This document shows, in pieces, positions 49,901-61,627 of a DNA stretch of 64,000 nucleotides; the stretch's first letter is position 1, and the number at the start of each line of letters is the position of its first letter. A program made the position numbers and the translations under genes. Origin of the DNA: Karalla daura (Eukaryota > Chordata > Actinopteri > Chaetodontiformes > Leiognathidae); the NCBI GenBank assembly GCA_029224185.1, contig CM055189.1:22992055-23056054 (forward strand), read 5' to 3'. The notes under the pieces are model-generated. The model saw only the letters and a program-made list of their open reading frames with translations, was not told the origin of the DNA and did no database searches.

Positions 49901-50830
49901 ACCCTCGCCGAAAGTGAAAAAAACGACCACCCCGGACCTGTCGTTTCGGCCGGGATCCCGACCCCGAGCGAGCGAGCCCAAACCCACGATTTGGGGTGTG
50001 AGCCGCCTCCGGGGTGGCCCACGCTCACTGGAAAAAGCAATCCCGAGGCCGGCTGTGGCCCCGGAGCTGAGATTTTTACCCTCGCCGAAAGTGAAAAAAA
50101 CGACCAGCCCGGACCTGTCGTTTTGGCCGAGATCCCGACCCCGAGCGAGCGAGCCCAAACCAACCATTTGGGGTGTGAGCCGCCTCCGGGGTGGCCCACG
50201 CTCACTGGAAAAAGCAATCCCGAGGCCGGCTGTGGCCCCGGAGCTGAGATATTAACCCTCGCCGAAAGTGAAAAAAACGACCACCCCGGACCTGTCGTTT
50301 TGGCCGAGATCCCGACCCCGAGCGAGCGAGCCCAAACCCACCATTTGGGGTGTGAGCCGCCTCCGGGGTGGCCCACGCTCACTGGAAAAAGCAATCCCGA
50401 GGCCGGCTGTGGCCCCGGAGCTGAGATATTAACCCTCGCCGAAAGTGAAAAAAACGACCACCCCGGACCTGTCGTTTTGGCCGAGATCCCGACCCCGAGC
50501 GAGCGAGCCCAAACCCACCATTTGGGGTGTGAGCCGCCTCCGGGGTGGCCCACGCTCACTGGAAAAAGCAATCCCGAGGCCGGCTGTGGCCCCGGAGCTG
50601 AGATATTAACCCTCGCCGAAAGTGAAAAAAACGACCACCCCGGACCTGTCGTTTTGGCCGAGATCCCGACCCCGAGCGAGCGAGCCCAAACCCACCATTT
50701 GGGGTGTGAGCCGCCTCCGGGGTGTCCCACGCTCACTGGAAAAAGCAATCCCGAGGCCGGCTGTGGCCCCGGAGCTGAGATATTAACCCTCGCCGAAAGT
50801 GAAAAAAACGACCATCCCGGACCTGTCGTT
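46938..50830 (+). repeat. 22-monomer HOR, copy 2, containing the only indel
   Basis: Same order as the 22-unit block at 40212. With the 16-unit block it forms a 38-unit period: markers recur at 6725 bp, which is 38 x 177 minus 1 (GAGGCTGG 42263/48988; GGGTTGGCC 44351/51076). The missing base is the one-base deletion in its second unit. Confidence 0.87.
47152..47153. other. Single-base deletion in a C-run, the only net indel in the window
   Basis: The usual CCCAAACCCACGATTT reads CCCAAACCACGATTT here, so one C of a three-C run is lost. All markers to the left are in one 177-bp phase and all markers to the right are in phase minus one. Other copies of the same HOR position (for example near 40427, 44321 and 51046) have the full run, so this is private and recent, or a sequencing or consensus error. 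Confidence 0.93.
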
Positions 50831-52423
50831 TTGGCCGAGATCCCGACCCCAAGCGAGCGAGCCCAAACCCACGATGTGGGGTGTGAGCCACCTCTGGGGT
50901 GGCCCACGCTCACTGGAAAAAGCAATCCCGAGGCCGGCTGTGGCCCCGGAGCTGAGATATTAACCCTCGCCGAAAGTGAAAAAAACGACCACCCCGGACC
51001 TGTCGTTTCGGCCGGGATCCCGACCCCGCGCGAGCGAGCCCAAACCCACGATTTGGGGTGTGAGCCGCCTCCGGGTTGGCCCACGCTCACTGGAAAAAGT
51101 GATCCCGAGGCCGGCTGTGGCCCCGGAGCTGAGATATTAACCCTCGCCGAAAGTGAAAAAAACGACCACCCCGGACCTGTCGTTTCGGCCGGGATCCCGA
51201 CCCCGAGCGAGCGAGCCCAAACCCACGATTTGGGGTGTGAGCCGCCTCCGGGGTGGCCCACGCTCACTGGAAAAAGCAATCCCGAGGCCGGCTGTGGCCC
51301 CGGAGCTGAGATTTTTACCCTCGCCGAAAGTGAAAAAAACGACCACCCCGGACCTGTCGTTTTGGCCGAGATCCCGACCCCGAGCAAGCGAGCCCAAACC
51401 AACCATTTGGGGTGTGAGCCGCCTCCGGGGTGGCCCACGCTCACTGGAAAAAGCAATCCCGAGGCCGGCTGTGGCCCCGGAGCTGAGATATTAACCCTCG
51501 CCGAAAGTGAAAAAAACGACCACCCCGGACCTGTCGTTTTGGCCGAGATCCCGACCCCAAGCGAGCGAGCCCAAACCCACGATGTGGGGTGTGAGCCACC
51601 TCTGGGGTGGCCCACGCTCACTGGAAAAAGCAATCCCGAGGCCGGCTGTGGCCCCGGAGCTGAGATATTAACCCTCGCCGAAAGTGAAAAAAACGACCAC
51701 CCCGGACCTGTCGTTTTGGCCAAGATCCCGACCCCGAGCGAGCGAGCCCAAACCCACCATTTGGGGTGTGAGCCGCCTCCGGGGTGGCCCACGCTCACTG
51801 GAAAAAGCAATCCCGAGGCCGGCTGTGGCCCCGGAGCTGAGATATTAACCCTCGCCGAAAGTGAAAAAAACGACCACCCCGGACCTGTCGTTTTGGCCGA
51901 GATCCCGACCCCGAGCGAGCGAGCCCAAACCCACCATTTGGGGTGTGAGCCGCCTCCGGGGTGGCCCACGCTCACTGGAAAAAGCAATCCCGAGGCCGGC
52001 TGTGGCCCCGGAGCTGAGATATTAACCCTCGCCGAAAGTGAAAAAAACGACCACCCCGGACCTGTCGTTTTGGCCGAGATCCCGACCCCGAGCGAGCGAG
52101 CCCAAACCCACCATTTGGGGTGTGAGCCGCCTCCGGGGTGGCCCACGCTCACTGGAAAAAGCAATCCCGAGGCCGGCTGTGGCCCCGGAGCTGAAATATT
52201 AACCCTCGCCGAAAGTGAAAAAAACGACCACCCCGGACCTGTCGTTTTGGCCGAGATCCCGACCCCAAGCGAGCGAGCCCAAACCCACGATGTGGGGTGT
52301 GAGCCACCTCTGGGGTGGCCCACGCTCACTTGAAAAAGCAATCCCGAGGCCGGCTGTGGCCCCGGAGCTGAGATATTAACCCTCGCCGAAAGTGAAAAAA
52401 ACGACCACCCCGGACCTGTCGTT
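50831..52423 (+). repeat. Partial third copy of the 22-monomer HOR, 9 units
   Basis: V R D N V K H H V, matching the start of the 22-unit order, with GGGTTGGCC at 51076. The last V has G to T at 52331 (CACTTGAAA), a change seen only in the right end of the window. Beyond this the order leaves the 22-unit pattern. Confidence 0.82.
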
Positions 52424-54016
52424 TCGGCCGGGATCCCGACCCCGCGCGAGCGAGCCCAAACCCACCATTTGGGGTGTGAGCCGCCTCCGGGGTGGCCCAC
52501 GCTCACTGGAAAAAGTGATCCCGAGGCCGGCTGTGTCCCCGGAGCTGAGATATTAACCCTCGCCGAAAGTGAAAAAAACGACCACCCCGGACCTGTCGTT
52601 TCGGCCGGGATCCCGACCCCGAGCGAGCGAGCCCAAACCCACCATTTGGGGTGTGAGCCGCCTCCGGGGTGTCCCACGCTCACTGGAAAAAGCAATCCCG
52701 AGGCCGGCTGTGGCCCCGGAGCTGAAATATTAACCCTCGCCGAAAGTGAAAAAAACGACCACCCCGGACCTGTCGTTTTGGCCGAGATCCCGACCCCGAG
52801 CGAGCGAGCCCAAACCCACCATTTGGGGTGTGAGCCGCCTCCGGGGTGGCCCACGCTCACTGGAAAAAGCAATCCCGAGGCCGGCTGTGGCCCCGGAGCT
52901 GAAATATTAACCCTCGCCGAAAGTGAAAAAAACGACCATCCCGGACCTGTCGTTTTGGCCGAGATCCCGACCCCAAGCGAGCGAGCCCAAACCCACGATG
53001 TGGGGTGTGAGCCACCTCTGGGGTGGCCCACGCTCACTGGAAAAAGCAATCCCGAGGCCGGCTGTGGCCCCGGAGCTGAGATATTAACCCTCGCCGAAAG
53101 TGAAAAAAACGACCACCCCGGACCTGTCGTTTCGGCCGGGATCCCGACCCCGCGCGAGCGAGCCCAAACCCACGATTTGGGGTGTGAGCCGCCTCCGGGG
53201 TGGCCCACGCTCACTGGAAAAAGTGATCCCGAGGCCGGCTGTGGCCCCGGAGCTGAGATATTAACCCTCGCCGAAAGTGAAAAAAACGACCACCCCGGAC
53301 CTGTCGTTTCGGCCGGGATCCCGACCCCGAGCGAGCGAGCCCAAACCCACGATTTGGGGTGTGAGCCGCCTCCGGGGTGGCCCACGCTCACTGGAAAAAG
53401 CAATCCCGAGGCCGGCTGTGGCCCCGGAGCTGAGATTTTTACCCTCGCCGAAAGTGAAAAAAACGACCACCCCGGACCTGTCGTTTTGGCCGAGATCCCG
53501 ACCCCGAGCAAGCGAGCCCAAACCAACCATTTGGGGTGTGAGCCGCCTCCGGGGTGGCCCACGCTCACTGGAAAAAGCAATCCCGAGGCCGGCTGTGGCC
53601 CCGGAGCTGAGATATTAACCCTCGCCGAAAGTGAAAAAAACGACCACCCCGGACCTGTCGTTTTGGCCGAGATCCCGACCCCAAGCGAGCGAGCCCAAAC
53701 CCACGATGTGGGGTGTGAGCCACCTCTGGGGTGGCCCACGCTCACTGGAAAAAGCAATCCCGAGGCCGGCTGTGGCCCCGGAGCTGAGATATTAACCCTC
53801 GCCGAAAGTGAAAAAAACGACCACCCCGGACCTGTCGTTTTGGCCAAGATCCCGACCCCGAGCGAGCGAGCCCAAACCCACCATTTGGGGTGTGAGCCGC
53901 CTCCGGGGTGTCCCACGCTCACTGGAAAAAGCAATCCCGAGGCCGGCTGTGGCCCCGGAGCTGAAATATTAACCCTCGCCGAAAGTGAAAAAAACGACCA
54001 CCCCGGACCTGTCGTT
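52424..54016 (+). repeat. 9-unit block repeated 15 units downstream, copy 1
   Basis: The order is R, D/C hybrid, H, V, R, D, N, V, K/C. The R has a unique G to T at 52536 (CTGTGTCCCC). The D/C hybrid (CGGGATCCCG start with GTGTCCC) occurs only here and in the partner block at 55079. The match is by unit type; in the partner the last unit is a plain K. Confidence 0.75.
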
Positions 54017-54547
54017 TTGGCCGAGATCCCGACCCCAAGCGAGCGAGCCCAAACCCACGATGTGGGGTGTGAGCCACCTCTGGGGTGGCCCACGCTCACT
54101 GGAAAAAGCAATCCCGAGGCCGGCTGTGGCCCCGGAGCTGAGATATTAACCCTCGCCGAAAGTGAAAAAAACGACCACCCCGGACCTGTCGTTTCGGCCG
54201 GGATCCCGACCCCGCGCGAGCGAGCCCAAACCCACGATTTGGGGTGTGAGCCGCCTCCGGGGTGGCCCACGCTCACTGGAAAAAGTGATCCCGAGGCCGG
54301 CTGTGGCCCCGGAGCTGAGATATTAACCCTCGCCGAAAGTGAAAAAAACGACCACCCCGGACCTGTCGTTTCGGCCGGGATCCCGACCCCGAGCGAGCGA
54401 GCCCAAACCCACGATTTGGGGTGTGAGCCGCCTCCGGGGTGGCCCACGCTCACTGGAAAAAGCAATCCCGAGGCCGGCTGTGGCCCCGGAGCTGAGATTT
54501 TTACCCTCGCCGAAAGTGAAAAAAACGACCACCCCGGACCTGTCGTT

Positions 54548-54901
54548 TTGGCCGAGATCCCGACCCCGAGCAAGCGAGCCCAAACCAACCATTTGGGGTG
54601 TGAGCCGCCTCCGGGGTGGCCCACGCTCACTGGAAAAAGCAATCCCGAGGCCGGCTGTGGCCCCGGAGCTGAGATTTTTACCCTCGCCGAAAGTGAAAAA
54701 AACGATCACCCCGGACCTGTCGTTTTGGCCGAGATCCCGACCCCGAGCAAGCGAGCCCAAACCAACCATTTGGGGTGTGAGCCGCCTCCGGGGTGGCCCA
54801 CGCTCACTGGAAAAAGCAATCCCGAGGCCGGCTGTGGCCCCGGAGCTGAGATATTAACCCTCGCCGAAAGTGAAAAAAACGACCACCCCGGACCTGTCGT
54901 T
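54548..54901 (+). repeat. Single-monomer duplication: two adjacent N units
   Basis: Two N units follow one another, the only such pair in the window. The first has a D-type tail (GAGATTTTTACC), making it an N/D hybrid, as expected if one unit was duplicated by exchange between a D and the following N. A C to T change in AACGATCACC near 54706 is unique to this pair. Confidence 0.83.
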
Positions 54902-55078
54902 TTGGCCGAGATCCCGACCCCAAGCGAGCGAGCCCAAACCCACGATGTGGGGTGTGAGCCACCTCTGGGGTGGCCCACGCTCACTGGAAAAAGCAATCCC
55001 GAGGCCGGCTGTGGCCCCGGAGCTGAGATATTAACCCTCGCCGAAAGTGAAAAAAACGACCACCCCGGACCTGTCGTT

Positions 55079-56671
55079 TCGGCCGGGATCCCGACCCCGC
55101 GCGAGCGAGCCCAAACCCACCATTTGGGGTGTGAGCCGCCTCCGGGGTGGCCCACGCTCACTGGAAAAAGTGATCCCGAGGCCGGCTGTGGCCCCGGAGC
55201 TGAGATATTAACCCTCGCCGAAAGTGAAAAAAACGACCACCCCGGACCTGTCGTTTCGGCCGGGATCCCGACCCCGAGCGAGCGAGCCCAAACCCACCAT
55301 TTGGGGTGTGAGCCGCCTCCGGGGTGTCCCACGCTCACTGGAAAAAGCAATCCCGAGGCCGGCTGTGGCCCCGGAGCTGAAATATTAACCCTCGCCGAAA
55401 GTGAAAAAAACGACCACCCCGGACCTGTCGTTTTGGCCGAGATCCCGACCCCGAGCGAGCGAGCCCAAACCCACCATTTGCGGTGTGAGCCGCCTCCGGG
55501 GTGGCCCACGCTCACTGGAAAAAGCAATCCCGAGGCCGGCTGTGGCCCCGGAGCTGAAATATTAACCCTCGCCGAAAGTGAAAAAAACGACCATCCCGGA
55601 CCTGTCGTTTTGGCCGAGATCCCGACCCCAAGCGAGCGAGCCCAAACCCACGATGTGGGGTGTGAGCCACCTCTGGGGTGGCCCACGCTCACTGGAAAAA
55701 GCAATCCCGAGGCCGGCTGTGGCCCCGGAGCTGAGATATTAACCCTCGCCGAAAGTGAAAAAAACGACCACCCCGGACCTGTCGTTTCGGCCGGGATCCC
55801 GACCCCGCGCGAGCGAGCCCAAACCCACGATTTGGGGTGTGAGCCGCCTCCGGGGTGGCCCACGCTCACTGGAAAAAGTGATCCCGAGGCCGGCTGTGGC
55901 CCCGGAGCTGAGATATTAACCCTCGCCGAAAGTGAAAAAAACGACCACCCCGGACCTGTCGTTTCGGCCGGGATCCCGACCCCGAGCGAGCGAGCCCAAA
56001 CCCACGATTTGGGGTGTGAGCCGCCTCCGGGGTGGCCCACGCTCACTGGAAAAAGCAATCCCGAGGCCGGCTGTGGCCCCGGAGCTGAGATTTTTACCCT
56101 CGCCGAAAGTGAAAAAAACGACCACCCCGGACCTGTCGTTTTGGCCGAGATCCCGACCCCGAGCAAGCGAGCCCAAACCAACCATTTGGGGTGTGAGCCG
56201 CCTCCGGGGTGGCCCACGCTCACTGGAAAAAGCAATCCCGAGGCCGGCTGTGGCCCCGGAGCTGAGATATTAACCCTCGCCGAAAGTGAAAAAAACGACC
56301 ACCCCGGACCTGTCGTTTTGGCCGAGATCCCGACCCCAAGCGAGCGAGCCCAAACCCACGATGTGGGGTGTGAGCCACCTCTGGGGTGGCCCACGCTCAC
56401 TGGAAAAAGCAATCCCGAGGCCGGCTGTGGCCCCGGAGCTGAGATATTAACCCTCGCCGAAAGTGAAAAAAACGACCACCCCGGACCTGTCGTTTTGGCC
56501 AAGATCCCGACCCCGAGCGAGCGAGCCCAAACCCACCATTTGGGGTGTGAGCCGCCTCCGGGGTGGCCCACGCTCACTGGAAAAAGCAATCCCGAGGCCG
56601 GCTGTGGCCCCGGAGCTGAGATATTAACCCTCGCCGAAAGTGAAAAAAACGACCACCCCGGACCTGTCGTT
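55079..56671 (+). repeat. 9-unit block repeated 15 units downstream, copy 2
   Basis: R, D/C hybrid, H, V, R, D, N, V, K. It matches the block at 52424 at an offset of 15 units. Its H unit has a unique G to C in CATTTGCGGTG near 55481. The block is followed by a C unit with C to T at 56754 (CTCATTGG). Confidence 0.75.
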
Positions 56672-59503
56672 TTGGCCGAGATCCCGACCCCGAGCGAGCG
56701 AGCCCAAACCCACCATTTGGGGTGTGAGCCGCCTCCGGGGTGTCCCACGCTCATTGGAAAAAGCAATCCCGAGGCCGGCTGTGGCCCCGGAGCTGAGATA
56801 TTAACCCTCGCCGAAAGTGAAAAAAACGACCACCCCGGACCTGTCGTTTTGGCCGAGATCCCGACCCCGAGCGAGCGAGCCCAAACCCACCATTTGGGGT
56901 GTGAGCCGCCTCCGGGGTGGCCCACGCTCACTGGAAAAAGCAATCCCGAGGCCGGCTGTGGCCCCGGAGCTGAGATATTAACCCTCGCCGAAAGTGAAAA
57001 AAACGACCACCCCGGACCTGTCGTTTTGGCCGAGATCCCGACCCCGAGCGAGCGAGCCCAAACCCACCATTTGGGGTGTGAGCCGCCTCCGGGGTGTCCC
57101 ACGCTCACTGGAAAAAGCAATCCCGAGGCCGGCTGTGGCCCCGGAGCTGAGATATTAACCCTCGCCGAAAGTGAAAAAAACGACCACCCCGGACCTGTCG
57201 TTTTGGCCGAGATCCCGACCCCGAGCGAGCGAGCCCAAACCCACCATTTGGGGTGTGAGCCGCCTCCGGGGTGGCCCACGCTCACTGGAAAAAGCAATCC
57301 CGAGGCCGGCTGTGGCCCCGGAGCTGAAATATTAACCCTCGTCGAAAGTGAAAAAAACGACCATCCCGGACCTGTCGTTTTGGCCGGGATCCCGACCCCG
57401 CGCGAGCGAGCCCAAACCCACGATTTGGGGTGTGAGCCGCCTCCGGGGTGGCCCACGCTCACTGGAAAAAGTGATCCCGAGGCCGGCTGTGGCCCCGGAG
57501 CTGAGATATTAACCCTCGCCGAAAGTGAAAAAAACGACCACCCCGGACCTGTCGTTTCGGCCGGGATCCCGACCCCGAGCGAGCGAGCCCAAACCCACGA
57601 TTTGGGGTGTGAGCCGCCTCCGGGGTGGCCCACGCTCACTGGAAAAAGCAATCCCGAGGCCGGCTGTGGCCCCGGAGCTGAGATTTTTACCCTCGCCGAA
57701 ATTGAAAAAAACGACCACCCCGGACCTGTCGTTTTGGCCGAGATCCCGACCCCGAGCGAGCGAGCCCAAACCCACCATTTGGGGTGTGAGCCGCCTCCGG
57801 GGTGGCCCACGCTCACTGGAAAAAGCAATCCCGAGGCCGGCTGTGGCCCCGGAGCTGAGATATTAACCCTCGCCGAAAGTGAAAAAAACGACCACCCCGG
57901 ACCTGTCGTTTTGGCCGAGATCCCGACCCCGAGCGAGCGAGCCCAAACCCACCATTTGGGGTGTGAGCCGCCTCCGGGGTGTCCCACGCTCACTGGAAAA
58001 AGCAATCCCGAGGCCGGCTGTGGCCCCGGAGCTGAGATATTAACCCTCGCCGAAAGTGAAAAAAACGACCACCCCGGACCTGTCGTTTTGGCCGAGATCC
58101 CGACCCCGAGCGAGCGAGCCCAAACCCACCATTTGGGGTGTGAGCCGCCTCCGGGGTGGCCCACGCTCACTGGAAAAAGCAATCCCGAGGCCGGCTGTGG
58201 CCCCGGAGCTGAAATATTAACCCTCGCCGAAAGTGAAAAAAACGACCACCCCGGACCTGTCGTTTTGGCCGAGATCCCGACCCCAAGCGAGCGAGCCCAA
58301 ACCCACGATGTGGGGTGTGAGCCACCTCTGGGGTGGCCCACGCTCACTGGAAAAAGCAATCCCGAGGCCGGCTGTGGCCCCGGAGCTGAGATATTAACCC
58401 TCGCCGAAAGTGAAAAAAACGACCACCCCGGACCTGTCGTTTCGGCCGGGATCCCGACCCCGCGCGAGCGAGCCCAAACCCACCATTTGGGGTGTGAGCC
58501 GCCTCCGGGGTGGCCCACGCTCACTTGAAAAAGTGATCCCGAGGCCGGCTGTGGCCCCGGAGCTGAGATATTAACCCTCGCCGAAAGTGAAAAAAACGAC
58601 CACCCCGGACCTGTCGTTTTGGCCGAGATCCCGACCCCGAGCGAGCGAGCCCAAACCCACCATTTGGGGTGTGAGCCGCCTCCGGGGTGGCCCACGCTCA
58701 CTGGAAAAAGCAATCCCGAGGCCGGCTGTGGCCCCGGAGCTGAGATATTAACCCTCGCCGAAAGTGAAAAAAACGACCACCCCGGACCTGTCGTTTTGGC
58801 CGAGATCCCGACCCCGAGCGAGCGAGCCCAAACCCACCATTTGGGGTGTGAGCCGCCTCCGGGGTGTCCCACGCTCACTGGAAAAAGCAATCCCGAGGCC
58901 GGCTGTGGCCCCGGAGCTGAAATATTAACCCTCGCCGAAAGTGAAAAAAACGACCACCCCGGACCTGTCGTTTTGGCCGAGATCCCGACCCCGAGCGAGC
59001 GAGCCCAAACCCACCATTTGGGGTGTGAGCCGCCTCCGGGGTGGCCCACGCTCACTGGAAAAAGCAATCCCGAGGCCGGCTGTGGCCCCGGAGCTGAAAT
59101 ATTAACCCTCGCCGAAAGTGAAAAAAACGACCATCCCGGACCTGTCGTTTTGGCCGAGATCCCGACCCCAAGCGAGCGAGCCCAAACCCACGATTTGGGG
59201 TGTGAGCCGCCTCCGGGGTGGCCCACGCTCACTGGAAAAAGTGATCCCGAGGCCGGCTGTGGCCCCGGAGCTGAGATATTAACCCTCGCCGAAAGTGAAA
59301 AAAACGACCACCCCGGACCTGTCGTTTCGGCCGGGATCCCGACCCCGAGCGAGCGAGCCCAAACCCACGATTTGGGGTGTGAGCTGCCTCCGGGGTGGCC
59401 CACGCTCACTGGAAAAAGCAATCCCGAGGCCGGCTGTGGCCCCGGAGCTGAGATTTTTACCCTCGCCGAAAGTGAAAAAAACGACCACCCCGGACCTGTC
59501 GTT

Positions 59504-60742
59504 TTGGCCGAGATCCCGACCCCGAGCAAGCGAGCCCAAACCAACCATTTGGGGTGTGAGCCGCCTCCGGGGTGGCCCACGCTCACTGGAAAAAGCAATC
59601 CCGAGGCCGGCTGTGGCCCCGGAGCTGAGATATTAACCCTCGCCGAAAGTGAAAAAAACGACCACCCCGGACCTGTCGTTTTGGCCGAGATCCCGACCCC
59701 AAGCGAGCGAGCCCAAACCCACGATGTGGGGTGTGAGCCACCTCTGGGGTGGCCCACGCTCACTGGAAAAAGCAATCCCGAGGCCGGCTGTGGCCCCGGA
59801 GCTGAGATATTAACCCTCGCCGAAAGTGAAAAAAACGACCACCCCGGACCTGTCGTTTTGGCCAAGATCCCGACCCCGAGCGAGCGAGCCCAAACCCACC
59901 ATTTGGGGTGTGAGCCGCCTCCGGGGTGTCCCACGCTCACTGGAAAAAGCAATCCCGAGGCCGGCTGTGGCCCCGGAGCTGAAATATTAACCCTCGCCGA
60001 AAGTGAAAAAAACGACCACCCCGGACCTGTCGTTTTGGCCGAGATCCCGACCCCGAGCGAGCGAGCCCAAACCCACCATTTGGGGTGTGAGCCGCCTCCG
60101 GGGTGGCCCACGCTCACTGGAAAAAGCAATCCCGAGGCCGGCTGTGGCCCCGGAGCTGAAATATTAACCCTCGCCGAAAGTGAAAAAAACGACCATCCCG
60201 GACCTGTCGTTTTGGCCGAGATCCCGACCCCAAGCGAGCGAGCCCAAACCCACGATGTGGGGTGTGAGCCACCTCTGGGGTGGCCCACGCTCACTGGAAA
60301 AAGCAATCCCGAGGCCGGCTGTGGCCCCGGAGCTGAGATATTAACCCTCGCCGAAAGTGAAAAAAACGACCACCCCGGACCTGTCGTTTCGGCCGGGATC
60401 CCGACCCCGCGCGAGCGAGCCCAAACCCACGATTTGGGGTGTGAGCCGCCTCCGGGGTGGCCCACGCTCACTGGAAAAAGTGATCCCGAGGCCGGCTGTG
60501 GCCCCGGAGCTGAGATATTAACCCTCGCCGAAAGTGAAAAAAACGACCACCCCGGACCTGTCGTTTCGGCCGGGATCCAGACCCCGAGCGAGCGAGCCCA
60601 AACCCACGATTTGGGGTGTGAGCCGCCTCCGGGGTGGCCCACGCTCACTGGAAAAAGCAATCCCGAGGCCGGCTGTGGCCCCGGAGCTGAGATTTTTACC
60701 CTCGCCGAAAGTGAAAAAAACGACCACCCCGGACCTGTCGTT
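59504..60742 (+). repeat. 7-monomer tandem repeat, copy 1 (N V K/C H V R D)
   Basis: Seven units followed at once by a second, incomplete round (N V K/C H V, from 60743). D tails are 1239 bp (7 x 177) apart. The D unit at the end of the first round has a unique C to A at about 60579 (GGATCCAGACC), which keeps the BamHI site. Confidence 0.8.
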
Positions 60743-61627
60743 TTGGCCGAGATCCCGACCCCGAGCAAGCGAGCCCAAACCAACCATTTGGGGTGTGAGC
60801 CGCCTCCGGGGTGGCCCACGCTCACTGGAAAAAGCAATCCCGAGGCCGGCTGTGGCCCCGGAGCTGAGATATTAACCCTCGCCGAAAGTGAAAAAAACGA
60901 CCACCCCGGACCTGTCGTTTTGGCCGAGATCCCGACCCCAAGCGAGCGAGCCCAAACCCACGATGTGGGGTGTGAGCCACCTCTGGGGTGGCCCACGCTC
61001 ACTGGAAAAAGCAATCCCGAGGCCGGCTGTGGCCCCGGAGCTGAGATATTAACCCTCGCCGAAAGTGAAAAAAACGACCACCCCGGACCTGTCGTTTTGG
61101 CCAAGATCCCGACCCCGAGCGAGCGAGCCCAAACCCACCATTTGGGGTGTGAGCCGCCTCCGGGGTGTCCCACGCTCACTGGAAAAAGCAATCCCGAGGC
61201 CGGCTGTGGCCCCGGAGCTGAAATATTAACCCTCGCCGAAAGTGAAAAAAACGACCACCCCGGACCTGTCGTTTTGGCCGAGATCCCGACCCCGAGCGAG
61301 CGAGCCCAAACCCACCATTTGGGGTGTGAGCCGCCTCTGGGGTGGCCCACGCTCACTGGAAAAAGCAATCCCGAGGCCGGCTGTGGCCCCGGAGCTGAAA
61401 TATTAACCCTCGCCGAAAGTGAAAAAAACGACCATCCCGGACCTGTCGTTTTGGCCGAGATCCCGACCCCAAGCGAGCGAGCCCAAACCCACGATGTGGG
61501 GTGTGAGCCACCTCTGGGGTGGCCCACGCTCACTGGAAAAAGCAATCCCGAGGCCGGCTGTGGCCCCGGAGCTGAGATTTTTACCCTCGCCGAAATTGAA
61601 AAAAACGACCACCCCGGACCTGTCGTT
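60743..61627 (+). repeat. 7-monomer tandem repeat, partial copy 2, ending in a chimeric unit
   Basis: N V K/C H V. The H has a V-like CCTCTGGGG only. The last V (from 61451) is V-type up to 61515 and D-type from 61579 (GAGATTTTTACC, then the private CGAAATTGAAA). The exchange that created the second 22-unit copy therefore lies within 61516-61578. Confidence 0.82.

Larger units (their letters stand above)
57734..61627 (+). repeat. 22-monomer unit of the right end, copy 1 (3894 bp)
   Basis: H C H V R H C H V/R D N V K/C H V R D N V K/C H V. The start is repeated at 61628. The change CGAAATTGAAA (57702/61596), just left of each copy, and CACTTGAAA (58526/62420) recur at exactly 3894 bp, which is 22 x 177. 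This is a different 22-unit order from the one at 40212. It contains the 7-unit tandem repeat listed separately and a V/R hybrid beginning at 59150. Confidence 0.84.
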
